A stretch of DNA of 64,000 nucleotides, taken from assembly GCA_008508345.1 (NCBI GenBank), contig QNGE01003539.1, positions 17,667-81,666 of the forward strand, read 5' to 3'. Position numbers and translations under genes: made by a program. Positions 23,986 to 37,045 of the stretch are shown here, one piece after another (within the stretch, counting starts at the first letter, position 1; every line of letters starts with the position of its first letter). The stretch is from Paragonimus westermani (taxonomy: Eukaryota; Platyhelminthes; Trematoda; Plagiorchiida; Troglotrematidae). Below the pieces are notes generated by a model that was given only the letters and a program-made list of their open reading frames with translations, did no database searches and was not told where the DNA came from.

Positions 23986-26900
23986 ACCAGGAACTCATCT
24001 GTTAACTCCAGTTGATAGCCTTACATCTAAGACTTCTCTCTAAGTGGGACTCTAAGGAATCATTCGACCTGTTGAGCAGTATATTAGTTAGTAATACGAA
24101 GCTGAGAATTTTGTCGGATATAAGCTTCATTGACACAGTGACCAACACAGTGAGAGCATGGCCAAAATTTAAATTCGAACCTTTTAAGGATGCGCAATAC
24201 TGACCGGTAGTAACAAAGATGAAACTTGAATGCAATGCTACTGTTCGAAGTGGGACGGCTGAAAGTCAGAAGAGTACACAAACCACCATCAAGTTTGAGT
24301 GGTATTCGACTTGTTTGAACCATATCCTCTATCGAGAATTAGCTCACGTGAACTCAGCCTGTCTTTTTGCGGTGGCATTGCAGCTGGAGCTGCTGCAGCT
24401 CACATACAGCCAGAATGCGGCACACGAACATTTGGTCCCGGAAATATGACACTAGTTTTGGCGATAGTTTGGCTTAGTCTGATCCAATCGCGTGGACTAT
24501 AGTGTTCAATTTTTTCTGCACATTTCGACCCTGTTCGTGGAGCTCGCACTGAGTAACAGTCCACGTTTAGATGATGCTTCCATAAGAAATAACTGTCAAA
24601 AACATTACCTAATCGCAATTTCAACAGTCCCTGAATTGAATGAAGTGGATTCAGCACCACTCGTAGACGATCTCGGCCACCGTATTTAATCAGACTTTTC
24701 AGCTTGCTGCTTCTGAAGAACTTTCGCGCTTTCAATGTTTCCACAAACGGATCCCGATGACTTCTGGCCTTGCTAGTATTTGCCACCAAATATTCAGACC
24801 TGAAGACTCTGTCATGTTTACCTGTGAGTAACTGTTTAATTGTCATGAAGACTGATTCGATGATATGATAACTGTCATATGAGTTGCTATCGGTCATCAA
24901 TTTGGTTTTCTGATCACAGGAATTACCAACAGTCATATTAGCAAGTTGATTTGACGAAAGTGCCGTTTGTGTGTATGTGTTAACTTATCAACAGATGTTA
25001 TGTGAACGAACAAGTGTATTTTCGATATCAAGACAGAAACGGTGCATATAAAACGAATTGTTAACCCGACGTGGATAAAAAATAATTGGCTCGTCTGCGG
25101 AATAATTTAATAGCTAGTGGCAAAACCGAACGGGCGTATGTCAAGATGGGGCAAACCCAGGCGAAACACGTATCGGAATTTCGTTCCTGAGTGTTGTCAG
25201 GAGTTGCTGTTGGCAAACCAGTAGACAAAAGTGGCACAAATGAGTGGCGATGAGTTGATAAGTTTGGTTGACGGTGAGTTGGCTGGCGTCTGTCCTCCAT
25301 TCCCAGCTGAATTCATTAGATCACAAGATGGGAGCAGAATTTAAAGGATGCTGAGTGGTTACAGCTTCATGATAATGGCGTTGACAACGTTCAAGACTGT
25401 CAACGTAGACCTCATTGTGATTATTATCATTATCAACAACAAGGGCATCGAAATTACCTGGATTGAAATATCACACAGTTGGAACTTCATTACTCAATTA
25501 TTGGGCATGGGACCGAATTGCTGCATCGTGTTCAAGTTAATGGAATTATGTCAAATATGGCGTTCTAACTCTTCATAATTGCGATATACAACATAATTTG
25601 GTGTAATATTTGAACTGATTTAAGTGAATAAAAGTGTTCACCTCAGTGTTCGCTTAAAGAAGTTTAATTTCTATTTTTATAAGTGAGACAACCGTGTTCG
25701 GGCTTAACAGTGATCAAAGCCTAGCCCATGCGGTGATATGCATCTGAATGTTGATAAAATAATATCCACTCGGGGCAGTCTGAATAGATGATACTGCATT
25801 GGTGATAGAATGATGTATCTAAAAAATATACGCTTGACAGATGCGGCTTCCTCGGAATCAAACCAGGGTTACAAAACCTATATCATCCTAGCTGTCTGTC
25901 ATCAGCAACATTCAGCAGAACGTTCCCATGACGAAAATTCCCAGGCGGTGACCAGAGCACTGACATAATAGGCAACCAAGGAGCAGGTGTTCTATCTGTC
26001 AGAGTTGTTTTATTCGCTAATCCTGTGCATCGGCATGCCCAAGTTAAAAACCTATATATCGCAAACACACTGAAGTGAACCAATTGGATCAAGTATGCAA
26101 GTCTACCAGGTCCGGTTGAAAACCATTAAACGCCCGACCGCAGCTGTTAGAGCTATCGAGCAATCCCAAGTGAAGTGATTTGGGCTGCAAAATTTGCGCA
26201 TATCCTTTCTAACCTATACGCTGGATGGTGCCTTGTGGAATTTGACATTGAGGGGCAACATATGAAGGTGGAACTGCACAACGTCGATTAAGCACTGAGA
26301 ACGAAATCATGGAGCGAGGATCACAAGATGGAGATAACAGATGAAACGATGCAGTGTAATGACGGGGTGCTGTCGCAACGCGCACTAACCACATTGTGAG
26401 GGTGACTGGCTGTTTCCAGCAGAGATCGTAACACTTATAGATGCGTTCATAGAGGTCAGGTGTTGCTATTAGTTTGGCCGACCGCCCCGGTAATGTATGA
26501 CTTATCCATGGTTATTATCGCTAAAATAACATACGCAACATTGGGCAGCGCAATGAGTAGCAGCCGACAGAGTTTAACTCAAAAAGAAAACATTCGCACA
26601 GATAATAAATATAAAACGCTGCAGAGAAGAACGAAATATTCGAGTTCATTGAGGATAAGAGGGGCATGGAAATTGCATGTTGTTTGCATGGGGATGCTCT
26701 TCTATGGAAATGGTAGTAGATTCGCAGATCTGCGCGAGAAAGACAAAAGCCTGGGTTTTCGCCTTTCTGTAGTGGTGCTGGTGGTAAAACGCAACCTGTT
26801 GAATCCGTCACCGATATGACGAAAATATTTGCAGGTGAAATGATGTCACGACCATTTTCGAATAAGATATTCTTACTCTGGTCAAATAAGTGGCGTAGTC

Positions 26901-27533
26901 TACTGGAATGAAACGACTAGTACATGCATAAATCAAACCGCGGAGTATTCACAACATCATGGCATCGTGGTGTTCTTAGTTTTGTTAACTGATAAGGCTT
27001 CACCTTTGTAAAACAACGATTTTGTATCAATTTCGCATGTTGTTCAAATTGATTTAAGCGACCTAACAACATAATGCAAAATTTGTGTACACAGGTCTGC
27101 TATTTTTTCGGTTTGCGCAGACGCTTGACACAATTATTTTAGCACCGTGGTGTTAGGAAAACCGTCGCAGATCCGATCGCACCACAGCAGTAGAGAATAA
27201 CTCCGCCATACCCCTAAATCCCGGATACTGAAAATTTGGCACATTGTGGTGAACATACGGAAAACCTGTAAATTTCTCCTGTGTGACAAACATTTTGATT
27301 GAAGCAACACCTATGAAAACTGCAAATGCATATTTGCACAAACTTAGAATGTTGTTGACGAAAGGGTAGTGAGATAATCCCGAATCAGAGAAATACACAA
27401 ACAAGCGAACGAGAGTCACAGAAAGAAAAACACAAACACGAGAATGGCTAAACACAAACGTTCAAAATATCCGAGACAAACACCAATGAAACAACGTATA
27501 TCAGGACAAAAATCGGACGGGAAAATCCATAGA
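23986..27533. other. No recognisable gene
   Basis: The longest frame (24400-24936, minus, 178 residues) has no motif I recognise and overlaps antisense frames. Its composition (many basic residues, no hydrophobic periodicity) does not argue for a conserved protein. No repeats of note are seen. Confidence 0.45.
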
Positions 27534-27606
27534 ATGTATGAATGGATGTGGTGACACTGGGGTCACTGATACTAGCTTCAACTAAAATATACGACGGATT
27601 GCGAAT
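27534..27606. repeat. 73-bp dispersed repeat, copy 1
   Basis: This matches 31022-31094 at about 93 percent (around five or six differences), in the same orientation, with sharp ends. It contains an internal palindrome of the form GTGAC-six bases-GTCAC and the shared core ACTAGCTTCAACTAAAATA. No coding potential is visible. It may be a fragment of an undescribed short mobile element. Confidence 0.75.
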
Positions 27607-29623
27607 GGTGAGATGATTTTCCATCTGCCAAGCATGAATCCTTACTATATTTATCAATGATGGTATGTTCGGGCAGAGAATTTACCTGGTTCGGTGATGG
27701 TTGTCTGGTTTGCGCCAGGCGATACATTCGTAACGTTGGCCGACGTGCTCACGGGTGGTGCAGCGCGATCCATGTCAGCTGTAATGCAGAATGGGACGTG
27801 AACGGCTGTTAATGTTGCTGATCCAGTCTGTTGTTGCAACTGACGCTTAATTCTCGATTTCCATAGACTTCATTGAATGGACCTTCCTTATTCATAACTC
27901 ACTCACTAAGTCAACATTTTTCCAGATCTGATTCACAGGAATTTAACAGGGCGGAGGAGAACATGTAGAGTTGTGCATGTGACCACCAAGTGTTGAACAA
28001 TTTATTGACCACAGGGTTGTTTCTAAATTACAAACTGACTAAGTTTATCAGTGCCTGAGACACTTTCCGTTCACCAGTAAACAGTAATTTGGTCTTGCTG
28101 GATTATACCATCAATAGACTGCTGTAAAACAGAGTATCCAGCCACTATTAGTCACCGAGAAAAGGAGTCGATATTCGTAGATAATCTGACCAACAGGTGT
28201 CTGCAACCACACAAGCCAGGCACGCTAATCGCGGTGCTAACTGCTTGACAGTGGAGGAGTGATGAAGACAGTGTATCCCCGTGAGAGCCGCTTCATCGGT
28301 GGATGAAGAATCTTCCGCGAAACATATCTGGACGGTGGTTTCTGAGGAACAGTAATCTGGGTGCTATTCAGATTCTGCAACACCGTTCCATCGAAAGTTT
28401 ATTTTCTAGTGATCCTGGCGAGCTAAAATGCACATCAAAATTGGATTTAGTAGAGAGCCTTTGGAGATATAGCACAGCGAGCAAATTGCCCACATCAGTG
28501 GTAGTGTGTTTGCAAATGAGTTCATGCGAAATGACCACCAGATTGATTGAGAAACCACGAGCTGTGTGCGGTAGTTCATTTCGATCATTTGTTCTCCAAC
28601 TCTATAACCCTGTTTAGGTGCACGAATGCATGACCGCACGTGTCTGATCATTCGAGAAAATACACCGTTGATTCAATGTCATCACTTTATTTGTTACACA
28701 TTCACCATATGACTTATTTTGAAGGATACCAACCTACACAAAAATGCGTGTAAACGTTGGATTACTTGTTAACGATCTGTCCCTAGGCATTAATAGTGGT
28801 TTCGGAAGGCCTGGACCCAAATGCCACTCACGCGTCAGCTTTCCCCTCTGCTGGAGATGGTGAAGTGGAACTCGAAGGGACTACGCACGCATGTGAGTCA
28901 AAATCATCAGCTCTGTCTGTATGTGATCCGATAACGAGTCAGGTGATATTCGCAGTTACTGTGACAACGTCGTTAACACCATGTTCGTCTACTTGTTCCC
29001 GGTTGCTTACACCAGGTGCTTCGTGTAAACCGTGAGCTGCGGTGTGCACTAAAGTTGTGAATTTTGCCGTCTTTTCCTTCCTTGTGAATAGTGGACGGAG
29101 GCCTAAACTATGCATAGTGCTGATTGGCTTCATAACAATTCCACTTCCTGCGAAGTATACAAGCCAAACGAGAACGCTTAATTCTGGATCTGTTGTTGTG
29201 GTTTGTAAGTGACTAGCTGGGTAGAATCTGGTCAAGTCTCAGTTTTCTCATTGTTGGAACTTTCATTGGTCACACCACGTGTATACTGCTGAACCCAAGC
29301 CTAATTGACGCCATTTAATTTGTCTCATTCCCAACTCGTTTCCAGTTCTGAAGACTCAATCATTCTTGCTTCTCTGTCTCAAATTACAAGCCAAATCACT
29401 CCCACTGTGCAATCTCACAACGAATCAAACATTGGCCTCGATTTTACGCATTTCTTGCTCAACTAATGCGGCCTTCTCCCAGGATTATCATCCGAATCAC
29501 TGAGTCGTTCTCCTTTATACGTGCTCTCATACTGACGTTTCTGAACGAACTTCGAAACCAGTTTTAGCGTTCGAGTGCTCATTAATTGTATTACTAATAA
29601 TTAGTGTGGCAGATTTATGGTTT
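27607..29623. other. No secure gene; two exon-like frames
   Basis: Two short segments look like possible coding exons by frame and splice signals. One is 27686-27839 on minus, with a CAG/GTAAAT donor and a Ser/Thr-rich reading. The other is about 28787-28941 on plus, beginning after TCCCTAG and ending at a CAG/GTGATA donor. Neither matches a family I know and neither has a strong pyrimidine tract, so I do not call them genes. The rest is featureless. Confidence 0.35.
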
Positions 29624-29710
29624 TAGATGAGACCCAACTGCGAAAAGTCAGGGTTTCGGGTGGATTCGAACCAAAGACAGACACGGCATGCCTCAACGCG
29701 GCAAGCGCTC
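29624..29710 (-). mobile_element. tRNA-derived SINE fragment, copy 1
   Basis: In minus sense there is a pol III B box GGTTCGAATCC (29662-29672). It is followed by a non-tRNA body ending in CAGTTGGGTCTCATC, the same order as the copy at 32101-32214, at roughly 83 percent identity. The 5' part with the A box is missing, so this is a truncated copy. Confidence 0.65.
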
Positions 29711-31021
29711 ATTATTTGTCATGCGTGCTGTGAGTCACGTGCCAAAGATCGCCTAATTCTGGGCCCAGTGTTCGTATCCAAACATGCGACGTTGATCACG
29801 GACCAACCCAGACAGCTGTCAGAGTGCAAGAGACAGGGATCACGGAAGAAATGTAGCTCATACGGGCGAATGAACCAGATGAGTGAGGGAGACTGCGATG
29901 TGAAATTCAACATGCTGGGATTTGGATTATTCACGGCCAGATAAATTGCAGCACTCACGTGGACTCTGGGCTGTACTAAGCGATTTATCACACTGTCCAC
30001 CAGCGTTCGGTTAATTGCTCAGCCTAAACAGTGCAGCATGTGATCGAACACAGCTTCGTAATTACTCGTCAAGCAGCTGTCTATCGGGGCATATTTCATT
30101 ATTTTCGCTACTATTCTTCACGTTGCTGAGTAGCCTGTTATAACAATGCTGGCTGCATTTTTTCGGGCATCTACCGTGCACGAGGCACGCAGACCCAAAA
30201 CCTGGGTTAAACTATTTTTCGGACTAGTGATGCGCATCATCAAAAGTGGAGGCCAATTCCGTGCTTGTGCAAAATCGTTCTGAGGGAGGCACATACCAGC
30301 CAGAGAAATCTGTCACAACCTCCGTTTAGTATCGTCAACCATTTTTCATCCAGTCTCATAGCTTAACAAATTTTAGGCAGTCCACAAAAGATCTGTTGTG
30401 TGACCGTTGCTTTTCTTTCAGAAAAAAATAACGGAATACATGTTCCAAAACACCCAGTGTGTGTGCTAGTTTCTGGTCTATACCGCTGTATTACGCAGTC
30501 ATACACGCTCTCCGTGGGAATGTCCACAATCTAATTGCCATTGGCATTTTGGTAGATGGGCTCTCGAGCGAGCCCATGGAACTGGCGTTCAGAGTCACAT
30601 TGGTATTGCGATACAGGTTTAATGACAAAACCAAATGCTTATGAATAACCCTGGGTACTTCCTGAATTCTCGCTCATATCATTAAATAAAAATTCACACG
30701 GTAATACGCACGACTCAGGACGGTGTTCACAGATTCTTCGGCATCCCCATTGACTTTGTTTGGGCCGCTCAGCTGAATGTCGGAATCAACGTTCGCATCC
30801 GAGATTCGATTTATCGATGTGCCACCTGAAGAATGAAATTGACAACGAATGACTTGTTGATGTCTACGCATAACAGAATGAGTTGAGCGGTTCACGCGAA
30901 CGATTCAGTAATTTTAATGAAATTTGGTGGAATAACAGGAGTGGATTTGATTGTACCAGAAGCAAATGATTCACCTCTATCTGGATCCACTGCTAAAGTA
31001 AACATGCATAAGCATACGAAC

Positions 31022-31094
31022 ATGTATGAACAGATGTGATGACACTAGGGTCACTGATACTAGCTTCAACTAAAATAGACGACGGATTGCGAAT
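31022..31094. repeat. 73-bp dispersed repeat, copy 2
   Basis: Direct repeat of 27534-27606. Similarity ends abruptly on both sides (ATGTATGAA at the left, GCGAAT at the right), so it is a discrete unit rather than part of a longer duplication. Confidence 0.75.
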
Positions 31095-32100
31095 TTTCTG
31101 ATAAATTTCTATCTTCCCTTGATTGTTTTTGGTTGCCTCTTCGATCCTCTTTAAACTCCCCGCTTAATATGACAAATATTGTTTCCTTCAATAAGGATAC
31201 ACTATATCTTTTTTCAACATTAGTTAACAAATAATGAATTGTGTTTTCTGGCTTTTCCTAAATAACCATTTTTGCAATGTTTATTGTTCTCATCGACATC
31301 CTACTTCTCTATGTGAACCTGTTGGTTTTCGGATTTTGTGGGGTTTTTTATACCGGCTGGTATGCACTTCGTTCATGACGACTGTAGGAGCTGGCGGAGT
31401 TGCGAATGGCTCGGTGGAAACGATTATCTGCCATCTATCCATTTCTAGTTGGTCGGTTGAGTCCGTGGAGACTGTACCTGAAGCCCGCTTTGGTTGGTAC
31501 CAGTCAGATGCTCTTTGATTATACGGTTGATCAGTTTGTTCCCGTTGTCCCCAAAATGGGTTAGGTAGTGTTCTTTGATACTTATTGATAAACGTTCAGC
31601 CGTCTTGTTTACACACTGCTCTGCACATCAGTAGAAGAACGTATAATCTAACAGGGAATGGTTGACTATGAATTTGGTCTTTCAAGCCAAACTGAAGGAA
31701 GCGATGCTGTGAATACACGCCCGAGATTCTGGTTACGTTTAACGTTGTACTGCGATATAACCTCTGAGAGGCTTATTCCTCCACTCTCAGACGTTGTCCA
31801 GGTTCTGCTACGATCACACTTGTCATTGTATAACCTTCAGTTTTCGGGCGGATTGAACCCCACCCACAATTGATTGCGGCTCTGTTGTCTCCAAAGACTT
31901 TTACAGTCTGTCACTTCCCAAAACAAGCACAAGTATGGAGTTTTGCTATGATTAGGGTGGATCAGTAGTGAATATCCTTGTCACGGCCGGGACTATTTCT
32001 CTGGTTTGGCTAACATTTGATGCATATGCCAGTGTATTTCGGATGGATTCAAGTTTTTCCATTCGAGACCCAAAGGTGACTGATTAGGCTGTTATTGACA

Positions 32101-32214
32101 TTAGATGGGACCCAACTGTAAAAAGTCAGAGCTTCGGCTGGATTCGAACCAATGACAGGCGCAGCATTCCTTAATGCGGCAAGCACTGTACCAGCTGAGC
32201 TACGGAGCCACACC
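32101..32214 (-). mobile_element. tRNA-derived SINE, copy 2 (head present)
   Basis: In minus sense the head starts GGTGTGGCTCCG. It has an A box TAGCTCAGCTGGTA (32189-32202) and a B box GGTTCGAATCC (32140-32150), followed by a unique body to CAGTTGGGTCCCATC. The acceptor arms pair only partly and no proper anticodon arm forms, so it is a SINE head rather than a working tRNA gene. Presence of a second copy at 29624-29710 with the same body supports this. Confidence 0.7.
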
Positions 32215-35200
32215 AGGAGCTCGGAAGTTTCATAGCTGGATTCTGATATTGGTATGTAATAACGGATGTCGGTCTGTTGTATGGAATTTGAATCATCTGT
32301 AGTCGATCACAGCCGTCGCATTCCTGTAAACCTCCCAATTAGCTCAGAAATAATCACCAGACTCGAGTTTCTCTCGTGTTGCAGTTTATCACTGGTGCAT
32401 TTGCTGGCTATTTGGTTGGACAATCCTGGTTCGAAACTTTACTTAACTAATGCGAACTTGTGTTCGTTCTTGTGTTTAACACGCCCACCTGCGTGTGAAC
32501 GAACAAACGCAGTAAGCTGCAACATTTTTTTGTAGTACTGTTATTCCTTTATGCTCTATTACACGTACTTATATCTACGTCAGTATCCATGGTTGTCACC
32601 GGACATTCAATCAACTTTGATATATCCAGCTTCACGTGAATGGTAGTTACGACACCACAGTAGGACATGTGAAGGGTTTCAATATGATCCGCCTTCAGCT
32701 GTCAATAAGAAAGCATCAGACATCTCAGTACAAACTAGGTCTCCAAGAACAAACTCTGTTCAGTCTTAACATTCCACATTTCACCTATTGTGATGGAAAA
32801 AGTTTGGTTCCCATAACCATCTTCCAGGCGCTTACGATAGTTCAGTATTTGTTGACTCTGTTTCTAACCTCAAACTGAAACGAACACATGTGAATATAGA
32901 TGCAGCATCAAGGATAGATCATTTCGCTGTTGACGTAAAACATAGTGTTCTAACAGTTGGCGTAACATTTGGTTACCTCCCACTTCGCTTAATTATATAC
33001 ATTCATTCAACCGTACAATAATGCGATGCCGCCTGAACATAACGTGCTCCGCCATGATGTCCCTATCATAGGTCTGAAATATTTTATGTCGGTGGTCAAA
33101 GATATCGGCGAAAATCCGATGTGAAAGCTTAATCTAAAAAAGCAGAAGAGTTTATCCAAGCTCTGGGGTTATCGTGTCATGCTTTCGCTAGGTTAAACAC
33201 CGCGGTGCTACAGCAATTACTTCTTTCGCCTCTGAAACAGCTTGGAGTGATTGTTTGTTATGAGATGCTCAATCTTCACTTGACAACCCTATCCGGTGTG
33301 TGTCGTGTAGCCCGAAGTTAAATGTCCCTATAAGTTAGATCACAGTCTAGTTTATATTTGCCTAGGTTGTGCCGTACATACTTGATTCTATCAAGATATT
33401 CGGGTGCAGTATTTTGTAGGAACAGTCCGATGTTCAGATGCAACTCACCGTTAACTGACAACGATAACGAATGTGAAAGCATGAATGCTAGTGTAAATGA
33501 TTGGACAGTGGACGATGGACATGACAAATATGGAATGATGTAATAACGCCATTGTGTCTCATTCCTAATGTTAAATAATTTCTTGACTGAGTTGCATATG
33601 AATCGAAATATTCGCACTTGGACTGTCGTGCTAAGTGAGGCGCGACGATTGAAACTTCTGTTCAAAATAATCACTCAAAACGCTGTTTGTTCCAAAATCG
33701 GGAAGCGAATTCTGCGTGTTGTTCTCTGATCATTTTCGTATTTTTTGCGCATTCCCGGAAGTCACGTTTAAAGCTTGGTCACTAACTCATTTTGGTTCGG
33801 TCAAAATGGTGTCGTTCACATATGAAAACGGGTTGAACGCTGTCTTCCGATTATATTCGCCCAGTACAACCCATAGAGTCGATTGGTAGTTCAATACCTT
33901 TCTTCCATACCATATGAAACTAACCAAATGATTTATGACCAACACATTGTCTTTTCATTGTTACGCTTAACCAACAGTTAAGAAAATAGGCAAGTCTCCT
34001 GTTGTATACTTTCCGTTTCGCTGGAACTCGGAAACACAAAATTCGGTAGTTGTTGCTCTCATTATCCCAGCTAATTAAAGCTTGTTGAGTAGTGCAATTA
34101 ACTGGTAAATATAACCGCCTGTTGGGAGGATGCACCTACACGTTGTGATTAGAGTGTGTTATTGCTGATCAACGACAGAAACAAAGCGAACATAACGCAA
34201 ATGTGTTGTGGTCTCAAGTGTGCTTTATGTTTGTGTGGCCTACGATAAAACTGTGTTGTGATCTGCGGGCGACACACATCAGAACTAATAAGTCGCTATG
34301 GTTTAGTTCCAGCTTCATGAACGACTTGGCGACTGGACTGATATTCTTCGGCTAGTACAAGTAGGACTCTTAGTCTCTACACAGTAACCTTCTCCCATAT
34401 AACTTTACAAAATGTTCGGTAGTAAATTGCTATGGTTTCATGTCTTTTCCTCAGTCTTCTCTCCAGAAATGCTAGGTACATGTGAGATTCAGAATCCACC
34501 CACCCTCCGCGTATATAATACTGCTTAGTAGAGAAACCGAATAACCACCGTGTGTGAACAATATCTGAGTTTGTCTCCTTCTCCAGGTTGTCATTGGCTG
34601 CCATTAGTCTCCTGACCGTACTTGAAGAAGTCACATGAAACCTGGCATGTATTTCGTCATACTTGGTAGATGCCGATCTGACATTCTCTGTGAACACGTA
34701 CGCAAATTTGATGAAGTTGGGAATTCATAGCAAGCAACGGGCTGCATTATAAATTTGGTAACAAACATGTACACTCTATTTCATGCAGCGCTTGTTAACA
34801 TAAAGTAGTACCAATCAGGTCAAACATGATCTACTCTACTGAAAGTTTCTTGCTTGAACAATGCAATTGCTGTCAACATAGAACGAGTTCCAAGGGTATA
34901 TAAGTTGAGTAGATGAATTGCTCACAAATAACTTTTACTAACGGATTTGTAACTATTGTCAGAGCACTTGTTACAATAGCAACTCAACACTACAAACTCT
35001 CATCCTAAACGTTTTATTAGTACTCAATAGATAAATGCAACAATTCAGACAAAATTTTATTCGAACAGATACATAGAGAAAAGAGAGGGCTTACCGGTGA
35101 TAGTCACGTAAACAGTTATAAAAGTGAACAAGACGATTGAAAACATGGTGAGATTTTGTGTGAAACGACTGTGGTTTGGCAGAACGCTGATTTATATATA

Positions 35201-35999
35201 TGTAGCTTAATGCACTGAGAAGTATGACCAATTACGTCTGGAAAAACATTCCACTGTTTTGAAGTATGGTTGAGGTTAGAACTGAAAGCATTTACAGAAA
35301 ATATGGACACGGAATGAACAAAAACCAGTCATGCTACAGTGGACTCTTGACATTCAACTATGGATTACCAGAGAATTATTTGTACTCGGTTGTGTGTGCG
35401 TGGATGGGCATAGAAGTGCAAATTGTGCACAGAAGGCGCACAGAAGTGCAAATTGCGCTCAATCCACTGATTTGGTGATGAGTTATAACTTGAGTGAGAT
35501 TTGAGAATACTTAAGAATGTACAGGAATAGATTATTCTTAAAATTCTCTTGCTCTTCTCTGACACCCTCTGTTGTACCACACGAAAAAACTTTACTGTTT
35601 TCCACAACGGATTGGAATGTGTCAAATACGGATGAGTTTTAATCACCACGGTTGATGGGCCAACGGCGGAAAACAACGTCGGCGGCAAGAATTGTTGCGT
35701 AAGAAGTAAACGTGAGAATGGTTTTTATTATAAATAACAGAAGGGAGTAGGTTGAAAGAAAGCTACTGATAGTAGGGTGTGAAATCACTGTCAAATTCAA
35801 CCATCCGCAATAAAATCAATTGTCAGGAGTTAGAACTTTCCGTCATACACAATGTGGCGTAAACCACGGAAGAGTATAAACTATACCATACAAGATGCTT
35901 TGTAGATCCCAGAATGCACATCGTTCAAGAGCCGTATACTGATCGCGGATTTTATAATTAGAACGAATGCAGTGGGTTGATGAACCAGCCAGATATACT
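32215..35999. other. No recognisable gene
   Basis: Short open frames only (the longest are 33318-33674 and 34377-34697, minus). They show no motif I can place. A short imperfect duplication of about 20 bp (CACAGAAGTGCAAATTG type) occurs at 35416-35458. Otherwise nothing is seen. Confidence 0.45.
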
Positions 36000-36351
36000 G
36001 TCTGGTCTAATACATATTGTGGTGGATTGTCAGGTCGGAGGTGCGAGTTTTCGAACACGGCCGAATACCTCAACGCGAGGGGACGTACGTTCAAAAGCCT
36101 GCCGCGATCGAATCAAGAACAACGTGCGCGACCGGATGAGTCATCGCTCGACTGGATCGGACCAACGGGCGAGGCAGGGCAGGCGAAATACGACAGACGG
36201 CCAGATCGGAGGCGTGGTTTTTCCAACATTTAGAGGAACGTCTCGACACGATGTTGGAATACGGTCAAGGCCAACATTGGGTGGATGGCGGACAGCACGA
36301 GCAGCCGGACGAGCCATCGCGTAACGAAATCGGACAAACAGACGAGGAATG
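36000..36351. other. GC- and CpG-rich patch left of the assembly gap
   Basis: Base composition changes sharply: the sequence is rich in CG dinucleotides, with many CGA, CGG and GACCGG steps, unlike the flanks. Several frames are open and give Arg-, Asp- and Gln-rich readings (for example 35977-36324). The patch could be a repeat array that broke assembly, the 5' end of an unrecognised element, or a promoter-associated CpG island. I cannot choose between these. Confidence 0.4.
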
Positions 36352-36922
36352 NNNNNNNNNNNNNNNNNNNNNNNNNNNNNNNNNNNNNNNNNNNNNNNNN
36401 NNNNNNNNNNNNNNNNNNNNNNNNNNNNNNNNNNNNNNNNNNNNNNNNNNNNNNNNNNNNNNNNNNNNNNNNNNNNNNNNNNNNNNNNNNNNNNNNNNNN
36501 NNNNNNNNNNNNNNNNNNNNNNNNNNNNNNNNNNNNNNNNNNNNNNNNNNNNNNNNNNNNNNNNNNNNNNNNNNNNNNNNNNNNNNNNNNNNNNNNNNNN
36601 NNNNNNNNNNNNNNNNNNNNNNNNNNNNNNNNNNNNNNNNNNNNNNNNNNNNNNNNNNNNNNNNNNNNNNNNNNNNNNNNNNNNNNNNNNNNNNNNNNNN
36701 NNNNNNNNNNNNNNNNNNNNNNNNNNNNNNNNNNNNNNNNNNNNNNNNNNNNNNNNNNNNNNNNNNNNNNNNNNNNNNNNNNNNNNNNNNNNNNNNNNNN
36801 NNNNNNNNNNNNNNNNNNNNNNNNNNNNNNNNNNNNNNNNNNNNNNNNNNNNNNNNNNNNNNNNNNNNNNNNNNNNNNNNNNNNNNNNNNNNNNNNNNNN
36901 NNNNNNNNNNNNNNNNNNNNNN
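36352..36922. other. Assembly gap (571 Ns)
   Basis: A run of unknown bases. Open frames that appear to cross it are artefacts of the Ns. Confidence 0.99.
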
Positions 36923-37045
36923 TAGAAGGCGCCGATCACACATGTAAACCGGTCAGAAGTGCACACGACGTGTAAACGGAAACCGGGGCGGGGGTGTGCT
37001 GCGGGTTGGAATTATGACTCATAAACGAGAGAGCGCGCGTTGCAT
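36923..37045. other. GC-rich patch right of the assembly gap
   Basis: The unusual composition continues to about 37040 (ACCGGGGCGGGGGTGTG near 36983, then GAGAGAGCGCGCG) and then returns to normal. The same composition on both sides suggests one GC-rich feature spanning the gap. Confidence 0.45.

Noticed and set aside
24400..24936. 178-codon open frame on minus
   Set aside because: No recognisable motif, no splice support, and antisense frames of similar quality overlap it; likely chance.
25140..25200. GGCGAAACACGTATC, reminiscent of the 3' part of hammerhead motifs
   Set aside because: No CTGATGA lies upstream on the same strand within a usable distance.
32130..32214. Functional tRNA gene
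   Set aside because: A and B boxes are good but the acceptor arm is only partly paired and there is no proper anticodon arm. A second copy with the same non-tRNA body marks it as a SINE.
36230..36975. Open frames of 208 to 237 codons across the N gap
   Set aside because: They consist almost entirely of unknown residues and exist only because Ns contain no stops.
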